Shown here in pieces: positions 46,229 through 55,215 of a DNA stretch of 64,000 bases. Made by a program: the position numbers and the translations under genes. Under the pieces are notes generated by a model. It was not told where the DNA came from, did not search any database, and saw only the letters and a list, made by a program, of their open reading frames with translations. The stretch covers positions 124,001 through 188,000 of the forward strand of contig JAFZWM010000030.1 in NCBI GenBank assembly GCA_017617315.1. The letters run 5' to 3'. This DNA comes from Bacteroidaceae bacterium (lineage in GTDB: Bacteria; Bacteroidota; Bacteroidia; Bacteroidales; Bacteroidaceae). Position 1 is the stretch's first letter. Each line of letters opens with the position of its first letter.

Positions 46229-47257
46229 ATGAAGAATCTGAAAGACTTAGTCCGACCAAACATATTTGCACTCGCACCGTACAGTTGTGCGCGCAACGAG
46301 TTCAAGGGGCTCAACGCATCGGCTTATCTCGATGCCAACGAGAATCCCTACAACAGCGCGGTAAACCGCTATCCCGATCCTCTTCAGCTTGAAGTAAAGG
46401 CTCTGCTCGCACCGCTTAAAGGCGTGAAAGAGAGTGAGATATTCCTCGGAAACGGCAGCGACGAGGCAATCGACCTCGTTTACAGAATCTTCTGCCGTCC
46501 GGGCAAGGACAACGTGGTGGCAATAGAGCCAACTTACGGAATGTACGAGGTTTGCGCCGACATAAACGATGTGGAATATCGCAAGGTGCTGCTCGACGAG
46601 AAATTCGACATCTCTACCGAAAAAATTCTTGCTGCAACCGACGAGAACACGAAGGTAATCTGGTTCTGCACGCCAAACAATCCGACGGGCAACAGCCTTA
46701 ATCAGGCAGAGATTGACAAGGTTCTGAAATCGTTCGACGGCATCGTTGTTGTAGACGAGGCTTACAGCGACTTCTCGGCAAGTCCGCTATACCGCAACCG
46801 CCTTGCAGAATTCCCAAACATCATTGTTCTGAACACGTTCTCAAAGGCGTGGGCAAGCGCTGCAATCCGCCTCGGAATAGCCTTTGCAAGTCCTGAAATC
46901 ATCGCTTACTTTAACAATGTAAAGTATCCGTACAACGTGAATATCCTTACTCAGAGACAGGCAATCGACATTCTGAAAAACCGCGAGAAGGTGGCAGAGT
47001 GGGTTAAGATTATCCTTTCTGAACGCAGCAGACTCATCGAGGAGTTCGGCAAACTTAGCATCTGCAAGAAGATTTATCCGTCGGATGCAAACTTCATTCT
47101 TGCCGAGGTGAAGGATGCCAACGCAACATACAACTATCTGATAGAAAAGGGTATAATTGTGCGCAACCGCAACAAGATAACTCTCTGCAAGAACTGTCTG
47201 AGAATAACCGTGGGCACTCCCGAAGAAAACAACGAACTGATAAACGCGCTGAAATAA
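46229..47257 (+). CDS. hisC: histidinol-phosphate aminotransferase
   Basis: This 342-residue PLP fold-type I enzyme transfers amino groups to imidazole acetol phosphate. It contains [46 protein letters not shown] and the PLP Lys in [19 protein letters not shown]. One base separates it from hisD and from hisB, so the genes are tightly coupled. Confidence 0.96.
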   Translation: MKNLKDLVRPNIFALAPYSCARNEFKGLNASAYLDANENPYNSAVNRYPDPLQLEVKALLAPLKGVKESEIFLGNGSDEAIDLVYRIFCRPGKDNVVAIEPTYGMYEVCADINDVEYRKVLLDEKFDISTEKILAATDENTKVIWFCTPNNPTGNSLNQAEIDKVLKSFDGIVVVDEAYSDFSASPLYRNRLAEFPNIIVLNTFSKAWASAAIRLGIAFASPEIIAYFNNVKYPYNVNILTQRQAIDILKNREKVAEWVKIILSERSRLIEEFGKLSICKKIYPSDANFILAEVKDANATYNYLIEKGIIVRNRNKITLCKNCLRITVGTPEENNELINALK

Positions 47258-47258
47258 T

Positions 47259-48410
47259 ATGAAACAGAAGATTCTATTCATAGACAGAGACGGAACGCTG
47301 ATAAAAGAGCCTGCCGACGAGCAGATAGACTCATTCGACAAGCTCGAATTCGTGCCCGAGATGTTCCGCAACCTCAGTTTCATAAAGTCGCATCTCGACT
47401 TCAAGTTCGTGATGGTAACGAATCAGGACGGACTCGGCACGCCGGCAAATCCTTCGGAGAAATTCTGGCCGATACACAACTTCGTGCTTCAGTCGCTCAA
47501 GGGCGAAGGCATCACGTTCGATGCCGTTCACATTGACGAGCATTTTCCCGAGGACAACTCGCCGATGCGCAAGCCCGGCACCGGAATGCTAACAGAATAC
47601 ATCAACAGCGACGAGTACGATATTGCCGGAAGCTACGTTATTGGCGACCGCGAGACCGACGCACAGTTGGCGCGAAATCTGGGCTGCAAAGCTCTGATTC
47701 TTGCCAATCCAGCCCTAACGTCGGGCGACCCTTCGAACAGTTTCTCGGCTGCAAAGCCAAAGGCTCAGGACGCCGACGGAATAACATACGTTGAGGACTG
47801 GAACAAGATTTCGGAACTGCTCTTTGCCGGCGAACGCATAGCCGAGGTGAAGCGAACAACAAAGGAAACCGACATCTACGTAAGACTGAACCTAGACGGA
47901 ACGGGCGTTTGCGACATCAACACCGGACTCGGATTCTTCGACCATATGCTTGAGCAGATAGGCAAGCACGGCAGCATGGACTTGACCATAAAGGTGAATG
48001 GCGACCTCTACGTTGACGAGCATCACACCATCGAAGACACCGGTCTGGCTCTTGGCGAATGTATTCTGAAGGGCTTGGGCGACAAGCGCGGAATAGAGCG
48101 CTACGGCTACTGTCTGCCAATGGACGACTGTCTGTGCAGCGTTGCGCTCGACTTCGGAGGCCGTCCTTGGCTCATCTGGGATGCCGAATACAAGCGCGAG
48201 AAGATAGGCGAGATGCCTACCGAGATGTTCTTCCACTTCTTCAAGAGCCTTAGCGATGCCGCCAAGATGAACCTTAACGTGAAAGCGGAAGGCGACAACG
48301 AGCATCACAAGATTGAGGGCACTTTCAAAGCCCTTGCAAGAGCCTTGAAGATGGCTGTAAAACGCGACATCTACAAGTATCAGCTGCCTTCGAGCAAAGG
48401 AACGTTGTAA
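47259..48410 (+). CDS. hisB: bifunctional histidinol-phosphatase/imidazoleglycerol-phosphate dehydratase
   Basis: This 383-residue fusion has an N-terminal HAD phosphatase (about 1-165: [37 protein letters not shown]) and a C-terminal IGP dehydratase (about 190-383: [58 protein letters not shown]). The His-rich manganese sites are intact. It ends the operon, so the remaining his genes (hisH, A, F, I) must lie elsewhere. Confidence 0.97.
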   Translation: MKQKILFIDRDGTLIKEPADEQIDSFDKLEFVPEMFRNLSFIKSHLDFKFVMVTNQDGLGTPANPSEKFWPIHNFVLQSLKGEGITFDAVHIDEHFPEDNSPMRKPGTGMLTEYINSDEYDIAGSYVIGDRETDAQLARNLGCKALILANPALTSGDPSNSFSAAKPKAQDADGITYVEDWNKISELLFAGERIAEVKRTTKETDIYVRLNLDGTGVCDINTGLGFFDHMLEQIGKHGSMDLTIKVNGDLYVDEHHTIEDTGLALGECILKGLGDKRGIERYGYCLPMDDCLCSVALDFGGRPWLIWDAEYKREKIGEMPTEMFFHFFKSLSDAAKMNLNVKAEGDNEHHKIEGTFKALARALKMAVKRDIYKYQLPSSKGTL

Positions 48411-48417
48411 AAAATAT

Positions 48418-48465
48418 CAAAAAGAAGGTTGCCTCTTTTTTCTGAGAGTCAACCTTCTTTTTATT
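48418..48465 (+). terminator. his operon terminator
   Basis: A long stem (48418-48431 with 48450-48463, core GAAGGTTG/CAACCTTC) is flanked by A and T residues. Confidence 0.85.
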
Positions 48466-48506
48466 CAGAAATTAAAATAATGTTTTCGCAAGAAAATCCG
48501 TTTTTA

Positions 48507-48514
48507 TATCTTTG
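48507..48514 (+). promoter_or_regulatory. -7 box of the TonB-C-like gene
   Basis: TATCTTTG lies 22 bp before the ATG at 48537. Confidence 0.6.
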
Positions 48515-48536
48515 CAGAAAAACAAACCATTTTCTT

Positions 48537-48998
48537 ATGAGAAAAGTACACATCTTATTTTTACTACTGTTATTTGCAACACTATGCAAAAGTAAAACGG
48601 TTGCAGATTCTGACTCCATCTATTTAAAACCAGAAATTCCCGCACAATACGAAGGAGGCACTTTGGACTTGATGAGTTATTTGAGCAAGAAAATGGCTGA
48701 CACACATTGCTATTCGCATGCGCATATTATCGCCCAAATCATTGTGGAGAAAGACGGAAGCATCTCGAATGTGAGAGTCCGTCGTAACTTTTCGGATTTG
48801 ACAGATTCTGAACTTAAAACAATCATATACGAGATGCCAAAATGGAAATGCGCCGTCCACAACGGACAGAAGGTGCGTAGTTATACCTTCATAAACTTAC
48901 ATGTTACCTTTCAATTTTCAGAGGAAGAAATAAAGAAGAGAGAAAGAGAATGCGACTCTATACGAAGCAGCAGCCAATCAACAAATTTAGAAAGATAA
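48537..48998 (+). CDS. secreted TonB C-terminal-domain-like protein
   Basis: The protein is 153 residues from the ATG at 48537. After a signal peptide of about 20 residues, the region IIAQIIVEKDGSISNVRVRRNFSDLTDSELKTIIYEMPKWKCAVHNGQKVRSYTFINLHVTF has the order and key motifs of a TonB C-terminal domain (VxxDGxxxxVxV, then MPxWxPaxxxGxxV). There is no proline-rich linker or N-terminal membrane anchor, so it is a free periplasmic domain rather than a normal TonB. The role is unknown. Confidence 0.7.
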   Translation: MRKVHILFLLLLFATLCKSKTVADSDSIYLKPEIPAQYEGGTLDLMSYLSKKMADTHCYSHAHIIAQIIVEKDGSISNVRVRRNFSDLTDSELKTIIYEMPKWKCAVHNGQKVRSYTFINLHVTFQFSEEEIKKRERECDSIRSSSQSTNLER

Positions 48999-49136
48999 GA
49001 ATCATCAGCTACTCATAGAAGGCAAATAACATCGTTGTTTTTAATCCAAAATTCAGAAGATTTAATAACACGCAAAATTGATAAAAAAACATCGCTGCTT
49101 TTTCTTTCAAAGTCTTAAAATTTCTTAAAAAATATG

Positions 49137-49144
49137 TATTTTTG
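49137..49144 (+). promoter_or_regulatory. -7 box of the RelA/SpoT gene
   Basis: TATTTTTG lies 24 bp before the ATG at 49169; an in-frame TTG at 49142 is inside the box and is rejected. Upstream, AACATCGYTGYTTTTT occurs twice (49028 and 49088), 60 bp apart. Confidence 0.6.
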
Positions 49145-49168
49145 CACGCAGTAAGAGAGATTATTTTT

Positions 49169-51058
49169 ATGGAGCATATAACTGATATCCAAATCCAAGA
49201 AAAAGCTGATGAAGTTTTCAAGGTATTAAAAGAAAGAGGGACAACTGAACAGGAAATCAAAAAAGTAATAAGTTCGTACAGACTTGCAGCCGAGGCACAC
49301 TACGGCCAGAAACGCAAGTCGGGCGAACCGTACATTGTTCACCCCATAGCCGTGGCAAAAATCGTGGCTAAAGAACTCCAACTCGATACCGACACCGTTT
49401 GCGCAGCGTTTCTGCACGACGTGGTGGAAGACACGCCATACACCATCGACGAAATCAGAGACCAGTTTGGCAGCAACGTGGCCTTCCTCGTAAAGGTTGT
49501 AACAAAGCAGAAGAAGGCAAACTACGAGATGTCAAAGCAGCTCGACAACTTCAAGCAGATGCTCGACTCGGTTCAGTACGACATTCGCGCCATTCTTATC
49601 AAACTTGCCGACCGAATGCACAACATGCGCACACTTAGCAGCATGAAGCCCGACAAACAGATGAAAATTGCCGGCGAAACGGATTATTTCTATGCTCCGC
49701 TTGCCAATCGTCTCGGACTGTACAGCGTAAAGACCGAACTCGAAAACCTGAGCTTCAGATACCGATGTCCGCACGAATACAACAAGCTCGAAACGCTCAT
49801 TCAGCAAGACAAGACGGCATCCGAGGCGATGCTGCAAAACTTCAACTCCAAAATCTCCGACATTCTCAACAAAAACAAAGTTCCGTTCCGCATCTATACC
49901 GAATACCGAATGCCTTACAGCCTTTGGCGAAAGATGATAAAGAGCGGAAAGGATTTTAAGCATCTGGAGAACAGACATATAACGCATATCGTTTTCCCCG
50001 ATATTCTTCCAGAAACAGAGAAGAACACTTGTCTGAAAATCTACTCGCTTCTGACCGATATTTTCAAGGAAAAACCGGGCGGAATTGCCAATTATATCGA
50101 CTCTCCTAAAGAAAACGGCTACCAGAGTTTTCATGTAAAGCTGCTGTCAGACCACGGAACATGGGAAGAAATTCACATCAGTTCGGAGCGAATGATTCGC
50201 ACTTCGCAGCTTGGAGCAATGGCAGACAGAACGGAAAACAACATCCGCAAATGGATTGAAAAATTCAAGTCGGTTCTGAAAGATGTCGCGCTCAACAGTC
50301 AGGAGGGCGGCTTCATCGAGAGCGTGGTAACTTCGTTCTACAACGACGACATAATGGTCTTCAGTCCTAAAGGCAGACCGGTTGTTCTGCCACAGCGTGC
50401 CACGGCGCTCGACTTTGCGTTCGAGATTCACAACCGAATTGGCGAACATGCCCAATATGCACGAATAAACGGCCGTGTATGCTCGGTAAAAACGGTTCTG
50501 AAGCGCGGCGACTGCGTTGAGATTGGCGTAAACGAGAACTGCCATCCGCAAGACGATTGGATTAAGCACGTTCTTACTTACAAGGCAAAGCGTTTCTTAA
50601 ACTCATACATTAAGAAGCATACCGTTGCCAAGACTTATGAGCGATGTACGGTCTGCAATCCGCTTCCGGGCGATGAGCTTATCGGCTTCAAATGTCTGAA
50701 TTCCAAACTGATAACCATTCATCGGCGCAACTGTTCGAGAGCCATCAGCCTTGCTTCGAAGGACGGCGACTCGATTGTTTCGGTAGATTTTTCGGAAGAC
50801 GAGAACGTGCTCTATCCGGTAAAGATAAGTATCATTGCAATAGACCGTTATCATCTGCTATGCGACCTTATCGACTGCATCACAAACGTGCTGAAATTGT
50901 CTATCATCAGCCTAAAAACCACGACCATCGACCAGATTGTTAATTGCACAATAGTCTTCTCGGTTCATTCGTACAACGAGTTGCAGCACATTATACGCAA
51001 CATCTCGGAAATTAAGGGCGTGGACGAGGTTCATCAGGAGAAATGCGAGATTCAGTAA
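49169..51058 (+). CDS. RelA/SpoT homologue, probably (p)ppGpp hydrolase only
   Basis: The protein is 629 residues from the ATG at 49169, about 100 fewer than usual. The HD hydrolase domain looks complete: His58 in IVHPI, HD at 83-84, ED at 87-88, and Asp148 and Asn152 in LADRMHN. The synthetase region is degenerate: the usual RxKxxYS reads YRMPYS, the conserved D-x-x-A-x-R reads NRHITHIV, and EVQIRT reads EIHISS. TGS (DDIMVFSPKGRPVVLPQRATALDFAF), a Cys-containing region (RCTVCNPLPGD) and ACT domains follow. This suggests a hydrolase that removes (p)ppGpp, with synthesis done by another enzyme. Confidence 0.88.
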   Translation: MEHITDIQIQEKADEVFKVLKERGTTEQEIKKVISSYRLAAEAHYGQKRKSGEPYIVHPIAVAKIVAKELQLDTDTVCAAFLHDVVEDTPYTIDEIRDQFGSNVAFLVKVVTKQKKANYEMSKQLDNFKQMLDSVQYDIRAILIKLADRMHNMRTLSSMKPDKQMKIAGETDYFYAPLANRLGLYSVKTELENLSFRYRCPHEYNKLETLIQQDKTASEAMLQNFNSKISDILNKNKVPFRIYTEYRMPYSLWRKMIKSGKDFKHLENRHITHIVFPDILPETEKNTCLKIYSLLTDIFKEKPGGIANYIDSPKENGYQSFHVKLLSDHGTWEEIHISSERMIRTSQLGAMADRTENNIRKWIEKFKSVLKDVALNSQEGGFIESVVTSFYNDDIMVFSPKGRPVVLPQRATALDFAFEIHNRIGEHAQYARINGRVCSVKTVLKRGDCVEIGVNENCHPQDDWIKHVLTYKAKRFLNSYIKKHTVAKTYERCTVCNPLPGDELIGFKCLNSKLITIHRRNCSRAISLASKDGDSIVSVDFSEDENVLYPVKISIIAIDRYHLLCDLIDCITNVLKLSIISLKTTTIDQIVNCTIVFSVHSYNELQHIIRNISEIKGVDEVHQEKCEIQ

Positions 51059-52792
51059 TCAGATTCTGACGATGCGGTCGGCATGAGCGTTGGCAAGAGC
51101 CGACTGATGCGTTGAGAGAAGCACAAGCTTATGCTCGTCGTGCGCAATCTGCTTTAGCAGAAGCATGATGTCGAGCTGGCTCTGCTCGTCGAGAAAGGCT
51201 GTAGGTTCGTCGAGAATCAGAACTTCACATTCCTGCGTCAAAGCCTTGGCTATCATGACCTTCTGACGTTCTCCGTCCGACAAATCCGAAAAGTATGAAT
51301 GTTGTTTGTGCGCAAGTCCAACCTTGGCAATCATCTCTTCAACAATCTCCTTATCGCGACTTGAAAGTCTGCCGAAATATCCCGTGTGAGGCTGTCGTCC
51401 GAACGAGACGACTTGTTCAACTGTAATATTATCAACCTGAACCTTATCTGTAAGAACTACTCCAACAAATCTGCTTATCTGTCTGAATGTTAATCCGTTT
51501 ATATTTTTCTCTTCGAGAAAGACCGAGCCTTTTATCGGCTTCAGAAATCCCGAAAGCGTGCGAAGCAAAGTCGATTTTCCGGCTCCGTTTCTGCCAAGCA
51601 GACAGACGAGTTCGCCTTTCTCGAACCGAAGATTGAGGTCGCTCGCAACAAGCTTCTTTCCGTAGCCGATAGTAAGATTTGAGGCCGAAAGAATTCCGGC
51701 GCGGTACGTATCTTCGGAAGAACGGGAAGCCGACTTGCCCAGCGACAACGAAATGCGGTTTTTGTATCCGCTGAAAATGACGTACAGAATTACGGGCACT
51801 CCAATTATCGGCGTTACAGCATTAACGGGCAACGTTGTGCCTTTGCCCGGCAGAACGCATAGGAAATTGCAAAACAAAGCTATCGTACTTCCGCACAAAA
51901 GCGTATAGGGCAGAAGCGTGTTGTGATGAGAAGAACGTAAGGCGATGCGCGCCAGATGCGGCACGGCAAGTCCGATGAACGAGATTGGACCGCTAAAAGC
52001 CGTCGTAACCGCTGTAAGAAGTCCCGTGGCAACGAGCAGCAACTGATAGGTGAACTTTATGTTCACGCCCAGATTGCGCGCATAGTTATTGCCCAGAAGC
52101 AAGGCGTTGAGCGGCTTTACAAGCGCAACAGACAGAATCCACCCGACGGTGGTGAAGACAACGAAAATGGGTAGCTGTTCGGTGGTTACGCTACCAAAAC
52201 TGCCCATTCCCCAAAGAATGTACGAATGAACGCCTTGCTCGTTGGCAAAATAATTAAGAAGCGTGATACACGAAGAGGTGAGAAAGCTTATTACGATGCC
52301 CACTATGAGCAGAAGCAACTCGTTGGTAATAAACGTAGCAAGCAGAAGCAAAATGCCGAGCACAAGCATAGAGCCGAGCAAGGCAGCCACGATAATCACA
52401 ACCCAGCCTTTGCCAACGATGGCGAGCGTTGTTCCGCCAAAGCACAACAGCACTACCGCCACGCCAAGACTCGCCCCCGAACTGATGCCGAGAATAGAAG
52501 GGTCGGCAAGATGGTTGTGAAAGGTTGTCTGCAACATAAGTCCGGCAACGGCAAGCGAGCCGCCGCAAAGCAGAGCCGTAACCGCCTGTGGCATTCGCGA
52601 GTGCAGAACGATGAACGTAAATGCCTCGTTGTCGCATCGCCCTTTAAACAGGATGTCTACGATGTCGCCAAAAGGAATGTTTACCGAACCGACAAACAGA
52701 TTCAGCACAAACAGAACGGCGAGCAACAAGCCGGTAAGGGCGAATTTTAACGTGGTGCTGGATAGTGGCTTATACTTCATATCGTTAAACAT
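51059..52792 (-). CDS. fused FecCD-type ABC permease and ATPase
   Basis: This 577-residue single chain (573 if the ATG at 52780 is used) starts with a FecCD/BtuC-type permease of about 10 helices (residues 15-345). It has the family motifs ADPSILGISSGASLG, GPISFIGLAVPHLAR and LPVNAVTPIIGVPVILYVI. A linker of about 20 residues leads to a complete ATPase (about 367-577): Walker A GRNGAGKST near 400, signature LSDGERQKVMIAKAL, Walker B EVLILDEPT and H-loop STHQ. These are normally separate proteins (BtuC and BtuD, or FecD and FecE). It would dimerise to form a full importer. The LRR gene overlaps its start. Confidence 0.93.
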   Translation of the reverse strand: MFNDMKYKPLSSTTLKFALTGLLLAVLFVLNLFVGSVNIPFGDIVDILFKGRCDNEAFTFIVLHSRMPQAVTALLCGGSLAVAGLMLQTTFHNHLADPSILGISSGASLGVAVVLLCFGGTTLAIVGKGWVVIIVAALLGSMLVLGILLLLATFITNELLLLIVGIVISFLTSSCITLLNYFANEQGVHSYILWGMGSFGSVTTEQLPIFVVFTTVGWILSVALVKPLNALLLGNNYARNLGVNIKFTYQLLLVATGLLTAVTTAFSGPISFIGLAVPHLARIALRSSHHNTLLPYTLLCGSTIALFCNFLCVLPGKGTTLPVNAVTPIIGVPVILYVIFSGYKNRISLSLGKSASRSSEDTYRAGILSASNLTIGYGKKLVASDLNLRFEKGELVCLLGRNGAGKSTLLRTLSGFLKPIKGSVFLEEKNINGLTFRQISRFVGVVLTDKVQVDNITVEQVVSFGRQPHTGYFGRLSSRDKEIVEEMIAKVGLAHKQHSYFSDLSDGERQKVMIAKALTQECEVLILDEPTAFLDEQSQLDIMLLLKQIAHDEHKLVLLSTHQSALANAHADRIVRI

Positions 52793-54014
52793 CTTCTTCT
52801 ATAATATTAATGTCCTTTGATTCAAACAACACCTTCTTGTATATATCTTTTGTTCCTTTGGGAACGTAAAGGACACAGTGTTCACTTATTTTTGCATAGA
52901 ACAAGAGATTTTCGGAAACTATTTGTTCTATATTTTCCTTAATACCAATATGTATTTCCTTAAGTCCTGAGCAATATGCCAATGACCGAGAATGCATCTT
53001 TTTTACTCCATATTGTATATACAGAATTTCTATTTTCAAACATTTCTTAAAGCAATAGGGCTTTAATTCTGTTACAAACGATGGGACGACAACTTTTGAA
53101 GTTTTTCCACACGGACAAATTATCAAACTTTTCATATCCTTTGTATAAAGAATCCCATCATAGCTGGCATAATAAGGGTTTTCTCTATCTACCTCAATGC
53201 TCTTTAAAGACATACATTTTGAAAAAGTATCAAAATCTATAATTTTATTTACTTTTCTCGGGATATAAATACTTTCAAGACCACATGCTGGAACATCATC
53301 ACATCCTAAAGAAATTCCTTCACCAAAAGCGTTGCGTCCTACAAAAGTCAGATTTTCAGACAGTCTGATTTTTTTCAAACTTGTGCATCCAGTAAAAGCA
53401 TAAGCTCCTATACTTTCCACCGTATCGGGCATTACGACAGAAGTTATTTTATCACATTCGGCAAAAGCATAGTCGGGAATTCTCACAATACCGTCGGGTA
53501 CAACAAATTCGCCTTCTGTCGTTCTTGGGACACGAGGAAGGACGGTCTTACTTCCTATCACATTAACCCTATCGTAATTTAATAGGTCTACATTATATTC
53601 TTTCAACTCATGTAGAAATTCACCTATTTCTTTTGTATCGCCTTCGTTCTTCAACCTTTCATAATTCACATTAAAAAGTCTTGTCAGTTTCTCTGGATAT
53701 ACCCATTCAAAATGATAGCAGTCTGGTTCATAGCAAAATAATGCATTTCGGTAATATAATACCACAAACATTAAAAGGTCATAAAACTCCTGCAATGTTA
53801 CATCATTGTCTTTGAGAATGTCAATATAATCACTTGACAGACGATTATACAAATTTTGTTCTCCCAATATTTCTATACAATTATTAAAAGACAAATAATG
53901 TAAACGCTTTCCATCACTATCATTATAGAAATAATACTCGCCCTTGCCAAAGAAAAAATCTCTGACTTCGTTTCTTCTGATTGCCTTTATGTAATCATCT
54001 ATATATCCATCCAT
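52785..54014 (-). CDS. cytoplasmic-type BspA-like leucine-rich-repeat protein
   Basis: This 409-residue protein has no signal peptide. The N-terminal ~165 residues are acidic, Tyr-rich and unrecognised (MDGYIDDYIKAIRRNEVRDFFFGKG). From about 165 on, LRR_5 repeats follow: VPDGIVRIPDYAFAECDKITSVVMPDTV, ESIGAYAFTGCTSLKKIRLSENL and ENPYYASYDGILYTKDMKSLIICP. It lies between the binding protein (4-bp gap) and the permease-ATPase gene (8-bp overlap), so it is expressed with the transporter. Codon use is more AT-rich than in its neighbours. Confidence 0.82.
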   Translation of the reverse strand: MDGYIDDYIKAIRRNEVRDFFFGKGEYYFYNDSDGKRLHYLSFNNCIEILGEQNLYNRLSSDYIDILKDNDVTLQEFYDLLMFVVLYYRNALFCYEPDCYHFEWVYPEKLTRLFNVNYERLKNEGDTKEIGEFLHELKEYNVDLLNYDRVNVIGSKTVLPRVPRTTEGEFVVPDGIVRIPDYAFAECDKITSVVMPDTVESIGAYAFTGCTSLKKIRLSENLTFVGRNAFGEGISLGCDDVPACGLESIYIPRKVNKIIDFDTFSKCMSLKSIEVDRENPYYASYDGILYTKDMKSLIICPCGKTSKVVVPSFVTELKPYCFKKCLKIEILYIQYGVKKMHSRSLAYCSGLKEIHIGIKENIEQIVSENLLFYAKISEHCVLYVPKGTKDIYKKVLFESKDINIIEEDV

Positions 54015-54018
54015 AATT

Positions 54019-55140
54019 TTACTCAGAAACAGGTTTGTAATAACGTGGCGAATAGCCTTTTTCCACCAAGTCAGGGTTCGAGATGCTTACGAGATCCTTC
54101 AGCATGATGTCGGGGCGGAAAGGGGCTTCGATATAAATAAGTTCGCTTGTCGATGCGTTGTAGACCTTTCTGTTGGCAAAAGCCTTAAACTGGCTGTATT
54201 TTGCATTCTCGCCGAGCATCTGGCGGTACGAGAAAGGCGAGTCGTGATAGACAACCCACACGTCGGCATCCTTCGATTTCGACAGAACCTGCTCGAACGA
54301 GAGCGGCTTGGACATCTCCGTCTGCTGCTTGAACGGATAGTCAAATCCGGCATCGCCAAACAGCTGGCCATTGGTGCTATTGCCTCCCGGAGTGTACCAC
54401 ACGCCCTGATACATCAAGCCGGCAAGAATCGTCGGTCTTTTCTTGGTCTTTGCAACCTTCTGCTTTAGGGCGAAATAGTTTTTCTCGACAACCGAGAAAA
54501 GCGAATCGGCCTTTTTCTCGCACCCGAAAAGAATGCCGTAGAAGCGCATCCATTCGGCTCGCGCAATGGCAGAAACCTCGGCATAGTCGGCACACTCAAT
54601 AATCGGGATTCCAATCTGCTCAATCTTTCCGTAACTTGTGTTGCCCTCGAAAGGCGAAACCATCAGCAAATCGGTCTTGTTGGTTATAATTTGCTCTATA
54701 TTCGGGTTCATTCCGTTGCCGAAATCCTTTATTTTTCCGTTTTGTATAAGATCCTGAACTTCCGGCAGATTCATATACTGGGCATCACAAACGCCGCCGA
54801 TTCTGTCAAGCTCGCCAAGCATGCTAAGCAGTCCGCAATGCACGCTGCTGAAGATTGCAGCCCTCTCGCTCGGCTTTCTTACAACCGTTCCATCAACTCC
54901 GCTCACATCTACCGTCGAATCGTTTGGAATGATGTATGTATGCAGAACCGCACCTTCCTTCCAAGGGTTTGCAAGCACAGCCTTCCGATAGTTTTCATAA
55001 CGATATACCTTTATGTATTTCGCGTATTTAAAATTCAAACTATCAATAGGTTTATCATTGTTTGTTAAAGTATTACTTCCACAAGAGCATAGTGCAAGCA
55101 GAACGTAAATTGCGGTAAGCGTTTGTATTATGTGCTTCAT
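54019..55140 (-). CDS. periplasmic binding lipoprotein of an iron/cobalamin-type ABC importer
   Basis: This 373-residue protein has the lipoprotein signal MKHIIQTLTAIYVLLALCSC, with Cys at about residue 20. The fold is of the FecB/BtuF class III type: RAAIFSSVHCGLLSMLGELDRIGGV, MNPNIEQIITNKTDLLMVSPFEG, IPIIECADYAEVSAIARAEWMRFYGILFG and a final APFRPDIMLKDLVSI. It should deliver an iron complex, heme or corrinoid to the fused permease-ATPase. The ligand is not clear, and no cobalamin riboswitch is seen in the short upstream region. Confidence 0.88.
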   Translation of the reverse strand: MKHIIQTLTAIYVLLALCSCGSNTLTNNDKPIDSLNFKYAKYIKVYRYENYRKAVLANPWKEGAVLHTYIIPNDSTVDVSGVDGTVVRKPSERAAIFSSVHCGLLSMLGELDRIGGVCDAQYMNLPEVQDLIQNGKIKDFGNGMNPNIEQIITNKTDLLMVSPFEGNTSYGKIEQIGIPIIECADYAEVSAIARAEWMRFYGILFGCEKKADSLFSVVEKNYFALKQKVAKTKKRPTILAGLMYQGVWYTPGGNSTNGQLFGDAGFDYPFKQQTEMSKPLSFEQVLSKSKDADVWVVYHDSPFSYRQMLGENAKYSQFKAFANRKVYNASTSELIYIEAPFRPDIMLKDLVSISNPDLVEKGYSPRYYKPVSE

Positions 55141-55159
55141 CTTAAAAAATTATTTTTTG

Positions 55160-55197
55160 CAAAGATAATATTTTTTGTGCATTAAATTGTATTTTTG
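55160..55197. promoter_or_regulatory. divergent promoters of the ABC and polysaccharide operons
   Basis: TATCTTTG on the minus strand (55160-55167) lies 19 bp before the binding-protein ATG at 55140. TATTTTTG on the plus strand (55190-55197) lies 18 bp before the flippase ATG at 55216. The boxes are 22 bp apart, so the two units share one short regulatory region. Confidence 0.6.
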
Positions 55198-55215
55198 CGG
55201 ACTCGTAAAATTGTA

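Noticed and set aside
49028..49103. Two-copy AACATCGYTGYTTTTT direct repeat upstream of the RelA/SpoT gene
   Set aside because: Only two imperfect copies in AT-rich DNA; no promoter or operator pattern fits, so no claim is made beyond noting it.
51680..51740. Frameshift or missing stop between permease and ATPase
   Set aside because: The frame is open through the linker and both domains are complete, so the fusion is taken as real in this sequence.
55141..55215. Cobalamin riboswitch upstream of the binding-protein gene
   Set aside because: The space between the promoter and the ATG is under 25 bases, too short for any riboswitch.
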